NCBI GenBank assembly: GCA_003279105.1
Contig: QCBO01000001.1
Location: forward strand, 124,001 to 188,000
Source of the DNA: Prochlorococcus sp. AG-347-I19
Lineage (GTDB): Bacteria; Cyanobacteriota; Cyanobacteriia; PCC-6307; Cyanobiaceae
Direction of reading: 5' to 3'
Length of the DNA: 64,000 bases
In this document: positions 63,204 to 64,000 of the stretch, piece by piece
Position numbering within the stretch: the stretch's first letter is position 1
Layout: the number at the start of each line of letters is the position of its first letter
Notes under the pieces: model-generated
The model's input: only the letters and a program-made list of their open reading frames with translations
The model's database searches: none
What the model was told of the DNA's origin: nothing
Position numbers and translations under genes: made by a program

Positions 63204-64000
63204 TCAATTTAAAAAATCATGAATGAATTTATTATCAGAATTATCAATAAGTATATTCCTTAAAACAATATTTTCTTTTAAATCAGGATCATGACTAACA
63301 ATCTTAATAGCCTCTTCACGAGCCTTATCAATAAGAAATTTATTATTAGGTAAATTATCCAGCACAAAATCAGGCAATCCTGATTGTCTATATCCTAAAA
63401 TTTGCCCTGGTCCTCTAAGCTCCAAGTCTTTTTCAGCGATATAAAAGCCATCATTAGATTTTTGCAAAACACAAAGTCTTTTATTTTCTAATCCATTTTT
63501 ATCGGGGGTTACCAGATAACAAAAAGATTTAGTTGATCCTCTACCAACTCTCCCCCTTAATTGATGTAGTTGGGATAATCCAAATCTGTCCGAATTATAA
63601 ATAATCATAATTGTGGCATTAGGCACATCAATGCCAACCTCAATCACTGTGGTTGAAACCAATATATTAATTTCATTCTTTAAAAAAGAATTAATTACTT
63701 CATTTTTTTCTTGTGAACTTAATTTGCCATGTAATAATCCAACTTTTTTGTTATAAAAGACCTCTTCTGATAAATGTTTGAATGTTTTCTTTGCGGAGCT
63801 TAAATTCATTTTTTCTGAATCTTCTATAAGTGGCAAAATCACATAGGCTTGCTTTCCCCTATTGATTTCATCTTCAACAATCTTGAACAAGTTAGTTAAA
63901 TCATCTTCTGAAATTATTTTTGTTGTTATGGGAACTCTCCCTGGAGGGAGTTCTGTAATTTGACTCACATCTAAATCACCATAAATAGAAAGCGCAAGAG
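63204..64000 (-). CDS. recG: ATP-dependent DNA helicase RecG, C-terminal part
   Basis: Branch-migration helicase that remodels stalled forks. The frame continues to the window edge (SIYGDLDVSQITELPPGR is in frame upstream of 63968), so the true start lies outside. Visible are helicase motifs: YVILPLIEDSEK, LLHGKLSSQEKNEVI (motif IV), STTVIEVGIDVPNATIMII (motif V) and QLHQLRGRVGRG (motif VI), then the RecG-specific ELRGPGQILGYRQSGLPDF. The 3' end is complete at 63204. Confidence 0.95.
   Translation of the reverse strand, partial: LALSIYGDLDVSQITELPPGRVPITTKIISEDDLTNLFKIVEDEINRGKQAYVILPLIEDSEKMNLSSAKKTFKHLSEEVFYNKKVGLLHGKLSSQEKNEVINSFLKNEINILVSTTVIEVGIDVPNATIMIIYNSDRFGLSQLHQLRGRVGRGSTKSFCYLVTPDKNGLENKRLCVLQKSNDGFYIAEKDLELRGPGQILGYRQSGLPDFVLDNLPNNKFLIDKAREEAIKIVSHDPDLKENIVLRNILIDNSDNKFIHDFLN

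Noticed and set aside
1-64000. tRNA, rRNA, CRISPR array, insertion sequence or prophage
   Set aside because: No cloverleaf with a T-loop consensus, spacer-repeat array, transposase, integrase or phage structural gene was seen in the gaps by eye; a tRNAscan or Infernal run would settle RNA genes.

Overview
The window reads as chromosome of a high-light-type Prochlorococcus (marine alpha-cyanobacterium). The evidence is a very AT-rich, tightly packed gene set with many TTG/GTG starts and short overlaps, together with cyanobacterial hallmarks: ChlP geranylgeranyl reductase, CcsA, the urea urtABCDE transporter with urease, GlpX-type FBPase/SBPase, ADP-glucose pyrophosphorylase, LpxD and LptB, and plastid-like families such as CSP41, CIA30 and DUF3685. 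I saw no tRNA, rRNA, CRISPR array, insertion sequence or prophage gene.

Layout. 1-9303: urea utilisation. Urease structural genes ureC(partial)BA and ureD lie on the minus strand. The nickel chaperones ureEFG and the transporter urtABCDE lie on the plus strand, with a candidate NtcA promoter before urtA and a strong hairpin between urtA and urtB. 9304-13402: a gene-poor stretch of very small, mostly unrecognised proteins, including a ribbon-helix-helix-like gene flanked by a perfect 13-bp inverted repeat. 13403-15799: a Rieske oxygenase, a 33-residue membrane peptide, a lone ABC ATPase and a zinc-ribbon membrane protein. 15800-18699: an iron-linked cluster of a cysteine-rich Crp-family regulator, a small helical protein, ferritin, a previously uncalled 40-residue cysteine-rich peptide and an FbpC/AfuC-type ATPase, with Fur-box-like palindromes in its two intergenic regions. 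18777-36182: housekeeping genes (nth, pgsA-like, hisA, ruvX, proB, lpxD, leuB, a phosphoribulokinase, accD) mixed with cyanobacterial conserved unknowns, including a PPC-glutaredoxin fusion. 36286-38573: class I and class II fructose-bisphosphate aldolases in tandem. 38621-44137: purQ, purS, a CobW GTPase, a DnaJ-type zinc-finger microprotein, a pentapeptide-repeat protein and ilvD. 44159-51107: a minus-strand block of central carbon and tetrapyrrole genes (pgl, gnd, glgC, hemA, glpX), with rpe divergent from it. 52075-64000: ccsA, lptB, typA, a VanY-type peptidase, chlP, glyS, sulfite reductase, a VanX-type dipeptidase and a 5'-truncated recG.

Functionally, the left end imports urea and hydrolyses it to ammonia and CO2, probably under nitrogen control. 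The 16-18.7 kb cluster looks like an iron storage and import module under Fur with a second-tier regulator. The 32-52 kb part holds much of the Calvin cycle, the oxidative pentose phosphate pathway and glycogen synthesis. The least explained parts are the microprotein region, the 13-bp inverted repeat around the RHH gene, and the Fur-box/cysteine-rich peptide/Crp cluster.
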